Source: an uncultured Prevotella sp.
GTDB taxonomy: Bacteria > Bacteroidota > Bacteroidia > Bacteroidales > Bacteroidaceae
Length of the DNA stretch: 64,000 nt
Direction of reading: 5' to 3'
Assembly (NCBI GenBank): GCA_944320305.1
Contig: CALUGW010000004.1
Span: forward strand, 85,398-149,397
Shown: positions 60,349-64,000 of the stretch, one piece after another
How positions within the stretch are numbered: position 1 is the stretch's first letter
Layout: the number at the start of each line of letters is the position of its first letter
The notes under the pieces: model-generated
Databases searched by the model: none
Seen by the model: only the letters and a program-made list of their open reading frames with translations
Told to the model about the DNA's origin: nothing
Translations under genes and position numbers: made by a program

Positions 60349-62394
60349 ATGAACCATATCCCACTGCCGCCCACACCGCGCGGACTCTTCAGAAGAGCCG
60401 CCCGCCTTGTCGCGGTCTGCTTGCTGGCGCTGGCCGCCGCAGCCCCGGCGCATGGCGGCGACCGCCGGTGGGAGCCCTACTTCGACGACCTGGCGGCCAT
60501 GGACGACGCCTCAGGCACCGACTGGGCCGAGGCCTACGACATGCTGTGCGAGCTTGAGGACAACCCCGTCAACATCAACGCCGCCACCCGCGAGGAGCTG
60601 GAGCGGCTGCCGTTCCTGAGCGACGCCCAGGTGAGCGACATCCTCGAATACATCTGCCGCCACGGGCCGATGGCGTCGCCCGCCGAGCTGCAGCTCATCA
60701 CGAGCCTCGACTACACGCGCCGCCACCTGCTGCAGTGCTTCACGGTGGCCGGGCCAGGGCCGGAGGGGGCGCGGCCAACGGCGGCGGAGACGCTCAGGCG
60801 GGGCCGCCACGAGCTCGTGGCCACGCTGCGGGCGCCGCTCTACGACCGCGCGGGCGACCGCAACGGCTATCTCGGCTACAAATACAAGCACTGGCTGCGC
60901 TACACCTTCACCTCGGGCGACATCCTGCGCGCGGGCTTCGCGGCCTCGCAGGACGGCGGCGAGCCTTTCTTCGCCGCCGGAAACACCCTGGGCTACGACT
61001 TCTACTCGTTCTACATCAGCCTCAACCTGCCCGGCCGGCTGGAGTCAGTCATCCTGGGGCGCTACACCGCCTCGTTCGGCATGGGGCTGGTGACCAACAC
61101 CGGCTTCAGCCTCGGCAAGCTATCGGCACTGTCAACCCTGGGCCGGACCCCGGCAGGGCTGCGCCCCACGGCGTCGCGCTCCACGGCCTCCTATCTACAG
61201 GGCGCGGCGGCCCGCGTGCGCCTCGGCCGCGGCATGAGGCTCAGCCTCTTCGCCTCCTGGCGCCCCCACGACGCCACGCTCAACAAGGACGACGGCTCGG
61301 CGGCCACCATCGTCACCTCTGGCTACCACCGCACGCCCGCCGAGATGGCCAAGAAGAACAACACCCACTCAGCCACCGCCGGCGCCAACCTGAGCCTCGC
61401 GGCGGGGGCGTTCCGCATAGGAGCCACCGCCGCCTACACCCACTACGACCGCCCGCTGCGCCCCAACACCGCCGCGCCCTACCGCCGCCACTACCCCTCG
61501 GGCAGCGACTTCGCCAACGCGGGGGTGGACTACAGTTACACCTCCCACTCTTTCTCCCTGCGGGGCGAGACCGCCATCGACCGCAGCGGCAACGTGGCCA
61601 CCGTCAACAGTGCCACCGCCAGTCTGGGCAGCCGCTTCGGCATGGCCGTCATCCACCGCTTCTACTCCTGCCGCTACGAGGCCGTGCTGGCCGACGCCTT
61701 CAGCGAGGGAGGCCGCGTGCAGAACGAGCACGGCGCCTATCTGGGCCTCTGGTGGCAGGCCGCGCGCCGCCTGCGCCTCACGGCCTATGCCGACTATGCC
61801 CGCTTTGCCTGGCCGCGCTACCGCATCTCGCGCCCCTCAGCCGCCCTCGACGGCATGCTCACCGCCGCCTACACCGCCCCGGCGTGGCGGATAGACGCCC
61901 GCTACCGCCTGCGCCGCCGCCAGCGCGACAACGCCGACAAGACCGCCCTCACCGACATAACCGACCACCGCCTGCGCCTCGCGCTGACCGCAGGCACCGA
62001 CGAAAGCCGGTGGCAGCTGCGCACGCAGGCCGACGCCTCGGCGGCACGCAGCGCCGAGACCTCGCGCGGACTGATGCTGAGCCAGAGCGCCACGCTGCGC
62101 CTCAGGCGGCTGCAGCTCTACGCCATGGCCGCGTGGTTCGCCACCGACGACTACGACAGCCGCCTCTACGCCACCGAGCGCGGCCCGCTCTACAGCTTCC
62201 AGTCGGCAGCTTTCTATGGCCGGGGGCTGCGCCTGGCGCTCATGGCCCGCGCCGACCTGGGCCGCAGCCTCATGCTGCTGCTCAAGGCCGGCACGACAAA
62301 ATACTTCGACCGCAGCGCCATCGGCAGCGGCCACCGCCTCATAGACAGCTCGGCCATGACCGACATCGACGCGCAGCTGAGGTGGAGGTTCTGA
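60349..62394 (+). CDS. Helix-hairpin-helix protein with C-terminal outer-membrane barrel
   Basis: The 681-residue protein has a signal peptide (about 1-36), a domain with WEPYFDDLAAMDDASGTDWA, then HhH-type VNINAATREELERLPFLSDA (about 76-95). A long beta-rich region with alternating aromatic residues runs from about 160 to the end at DIDAQLRWRF, typical of an outer-membrane barrel. This family is widespread in Bacteroidetes, with proposed links to DNA uptake based on the HhH part. A second HhH protein is at 25561-26451. Confidence 0.82.
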   Translation: MNHIPLPPTPRGLFRRAARLVAVCLLALAAAAPAHGGDRRWEPYFDDLAAMDDASGTDWAEAYDMLCELEDNPVNINAATREELERLPFLSDAQVSDILEYICRHGPMASPAELQLITSLDYTRRHLLQCFTVAGPGPEGARPTAAETLRRGRHELVATLRAPLYDRAGDRNGYLGYKYKHWLRYTFTSGDILRAGFAASQDGGEPFFAAGNTLGYDFYSFYISLNLPGRLESVILGRYTASFGMGLVTNTGFSLGKLSALSTLGRTPAGLRPTASRSTASYLQGAAARVRLGRGMRLSLFASWRPHDATLNKDDGSAATIVTSGYHRTPAEMAKKNNTHSATAGANLSLAAGAFRIGATAAYTHYDRPLRPNTAAPYRRHYPSGSDFANAGVDYSYTSHSFSLRGETAIDRSGNVATVNSATASLGSRFGMAVIHRFYSCRYEAVLADAFSEGGRVQNEHGAYLGLWWQAARRLRLTAYADYARFAWPRYRISRPSAALDGMLTAAYTAPAWRIDARYRLRRRQRDNADKTALTDITDHRLRLALTAGTDESRWQLRTQADASAARSAETSRGLMLSQSATLRLRRLQLYAMAAWFATDDYDSRLYATERGPLYSFQSAAFYGRGLRLALMARADLGRSLMLLLKAGTTKYFDRSAIGSGHRLIDSSAMTDIDAQLRWRF

Positions 62395-62426
62395 CGACAG
62401 GGCGGCACCATTTATTTTATAAAAAG

Positions 62427-62458
62427 TTTGGATTTTTATTCTTTTTCATCTATCTTTG
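62427..62458 (+). promoter_or_regulatory. Consensus promoter for the HEPN gene
   Basis: TTTG (62427-62430), 20 bases, TATCTTTG (62451-62458): a full match to the Bacteroidetes consensus. The transcript would start about 32 bases before the ATG. Confidence 0.9.
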
Positions 62459-62496
62459 CCTACGGATAAAATTCCACAGACATCACAGAAAACCGC

Positions 62497-62853
62497 ATGA
62501 ACGCCAAGGCAACATATTGGATTGAAATGTCAGATTATGATTTCGACACGGCAAAGGCTATGCTTGAAACCAAGCGTTACCTTTATGTTGCTTTCATGTG
62601 CCACCAAACCATAGAGAAAATCCTGAAAGCCTATTGGAGCAATGTGCTGGAAGAACCGCCTTTGAAGATTCACAGCCTGTCAAGACTTGCCGAGAAAAGC
62701 GGTTTGGACAAGGATATGTCGGAAGAACAAACGGACTTCATTGACGAGCTTGAACCGTTGAACATAGAAGCACGTTATCCCTCATATAAGGAGCGCTTCC
62801 GGTGTTCCAAAAGGTGGAGCGGAAAAGGTGGAACTGAAATCTCCACCGAATAA
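62497..62853 (+). CDS. HEPN-domain protein, probably truncated
   Basis: The 118-residue protein has the HEPN signature YLYVAFMCHQTIEKILKAYW (R/H-x4-H region) and FIDELEPLNIEARYPSYKER. HEPN proteins are often RNases paired with an MNT nucleotidyltransferase antitoxin. After YPSYKER the sequence turns to unconserved residues where family members usually have another helix, so the 3' end seems replaced. No MNT gene is present. The codon use is AT-richer than in the rest of the window, and an integrase follows. Confidence 0.75.
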   Translation: MNAKATYWIEMSDYDFDTAKAMLETKRYLYVAFMCHQTIEKILKAYWSNVLEEPPLKIHSLSRLAEKSGLDKDMSEEQTDFIDELEPLNIEARYPSYKERFRCSKRWSGKGGTEISTE

Positions 62854-62910
62854 GATTCTTTCTCACTGATTTGCAATGTTTTGCGTATCAAGAAAACGTG
62901 GATGGTTTCC

Positions 62911-62918
62911 TACTTTTG
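62911..62918 (+). promoter_or_regulatory. Promoter box for the integrase
   Basis: TACTTTTG fits TAnnTTTG and lies 25 bases before the ATG; TTTG upstream is at a non-standard spacing. Confidence 0.6.
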
Positions 62919-62942
62919 TCCCACTAAAAAACTGTAGGAAAA

Positions 62943-64000
62943 ATGAAAAGAAACTCGTTCAATGTGCTTTTCTTCATCAAGAAAGCCAAACTGTTGAAAA
63001 ACGGAGAAGCCTCTGTATGTATGCGCATCACCGTGAATGGTGCGCGAGTGGAAACCAACATCCGCAAGAGCATCGACCCTGCTTCGTGGAATCAGGCAAA
63101 GGAGTGTGCCCGTGGAAAAAGCCGTAAGTCGTGCGACCTGAATGCCTACATCGAAGATGCCAAAATCAGGCTCCATCAAATCTTCAAAGAACTGGAGGAA
63201 CAGCGGCAACCCATTACCGCACGTTTGTTGCAGGAGAAATTCTTTGGGCAGGACAAAGAGCCGGAAGAAGTCCGCACCCTCATCGGCACAATGCAGGAAC
63301 ACAATGACCAATGCCGTGCGCTTGTCGGCAAAGATTACGCATTAATTACCGTCCGCCGTTATGAAAGCTGCAAACGCTATCTCGCGGAACTTATCAAGCA
63401 GAAATACGGGAAGGAAGATTTACCGCTGACAGAAGTCAACGGTGAGTTGGTTCGTGCTTTTGAGTTTTATCTCAAAACGGAAAAGTCCTGCCAACAGAAC
63501 ACCGTTATCCGCTACATGAAATGCCTGAAGAAAATCACCAATCTGGCATTAGCTAATGAATGGATTGCCAAAGATCCGTTTGTCGGCATCAAGTTCCATG
63601 AGAAAGAGGTTGTACGTGAGTTCCTGACGATGGACGAGCTACTCACCATCTACCACAAAGACTTTCCATTGGAGCGCATCCGAATCGTGCGTGATGTCTT
63701 CATCTTTGCAGCGTTCACCGGGTTGGCGTTCATTGACGTACAACAACTTTCTCCTGAACACATCGTGGAAGATGCGAATGGCAACCTGTGGATTCGCAAG
63801 ACACGGCAAAAGACAAAGAACATGTGCAATATCCCTTTGCTTGACATTCCTTTGGAAATTCTCCGTAAGTATGCCGACCATCCCGTTTGCCAAAAGAAAA
63901 GGGTATTGCTGCCTGTTCCCTGCAATCAGAAGATGAACAGTTACCTGAAAGAGATAGCCGATTTATGCCTGATAAAGAAGAATTTAACCACTCACGCCGC
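62943..64000 (+). CDS. Tyrosine-type site-specific integrase, 3' truncated by window edge
   Basis: The frame is open to the last base (352 codons). It has the arm-type/SAM-like N-terminal domains of Bacteroidetes integrases (MKRNSFNVLFFIKKAKLLKN...), a core-binding region (VRRYESCKRYLAEL) and the start of the catalytic domain with FAAFTGLAFIDVQQLSPEH, WIRKTRQKTKN and IPLLDIPLEILRKY. It ends at KKNLTTHAA, just before the expected RHTF box. The Arg I position reads GLAFIDV, as in many Bacteroidales conjugative-transposon integrases. It probably opens an integrative element continuing to the right. Confidence 0.9.
   Translation, partial: MKRNSFNVLFFIKKAKLLKNGEASVCMRITVNGARVETNIRKSIDPASWNQAKECARGKSRKSCDLNAYIEDAKIRLHQIFKELEEQRQPITARLLQEKFFGQDKEPEEVRTLIGTMQEHNDQCRALVGKDYALITVRRYESCKRYLAELIKQKYGKEDLPLTEVNGELVRAFEFYLKTEKSCQQNTVIRYMKCLKKITNLALANEWIAKDPFVGIKFHEKEVVREFLTMDELLTIYHKDFPLERIRIVRDVFIFAAFTGLAFIDVQQLSPEHIVEDANGNLWIRKTRQKTKNMCNIPLLDIPLEILRKYADHPVCQKKRVLLPVPCNQKMNSYLKEIADLCLIKKNLTTHA

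Noticed and set aside
1-64000. tRNA, rRNA or tmRNA genes
   Set aside because: No T-arm/acceptor patterns or rRNA motifs were recognised in the intergenic regions by eye; a covariance search would be decisive.

Overview
The window looks like a high-GC member of the Bacteroidales (Bacteroidetes). This rests on three things: repeated promoters of the Bacteroidetes type (a TAnnTTTG box, several with TTTG 19-21 bases upstream), the scarcity of Shine-Dalgarno sequences, and gene orders typical of the group (DUF6089-uppS-bamA-ompH-ompH-murI; pyrE-SRPBCC-argH; argR-GNAT-argG-argC-argD-proC; rhomboid-endonuclease-secDF; mtnN-luxS). A Muribaculaceae- or Prevotellaceae-like genome is plausible, but the family cannot be fixed from the sequence alone.

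Layout. 1-7805: an outer-membrane biogenesis cluster (DUF6242-like protein cut by the window edge, DUF6089 barrel, uppS, bamA, three OmpH/Skp-like chaperones, murI). 7836-8879: a zinc alcohol dehydrogenase. 9561-15271: an island of lower GC with two paralogous secreted multidomain proteins carrying a T9SS-like C-terminal tail, the second frameshifted in an A-tract, followed by a 60-residue LLAGS-type small protein. 15490-23777: mostly housekeeping genes (HAD phosphatase, clostripain-like protease, ribD, prmC, recX, comF, pyrE, SRPBCC, argH, a four-cysteine lipoprotein). 24343-32071: mainly minus-strand genes (anSME-like radical SAM, HhH protein, NSS transporter, CYTH, a 47-residue membrane protein, prfB, acyl-CoA ligase) with a plus-strand VanZ-like gene. 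32929-33508: a toxin-antitoxin pair. 33699-38131: a TPR/OmpA-like lipoprotein, a cysteine-less TlpA-like lipoprotein and the yifB/comM ATPase. 38357-43899: the arginine/proline operon. 44523-46201: kduI-kduD for uronate catabolism. 46322-54410: HU, rhomboid protease, endonuclease/phosphatase, secDF, typA. 54532-62394: luxS-mtnN, a YfhO-like membrane protein, two family 2 glycosyltransferases, and an HhH/beta-barrel protein. 62497-64000: an AT-richer tail with an apparently truncated HEPN protein and the start of a Bacteroidetes-type tyrosine integrase, probably one end of an integrative element that continues past the window.

No classical new defence or metabolic system was found. The most unusual signal is non-coding. 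Five long intergenic gaps each hold an array of degenerate, near-palindromic 22-base units with GGCC at the junctions. Two of these arrays sit inside a ~380-base non-coding element present twice (about 23921-24301 and 32309-32685), one is headed by a perfect 24-base-arm palindrome, and one is enclosed by inverted repeats. A second family of AT-rich heptad-like repeats supplies stop codons to several genes and abuts the TTG start of luxS. Candidate regulatory sites include an inverted repeat around the argR start site, a palindrome over the kduI promoter, mirror-image divergent promoters at 27875-27902, and a promoter box so close to prmC that its mRNA should be leaderless. No tRNA, rRNA or CRISPR array was recognised.
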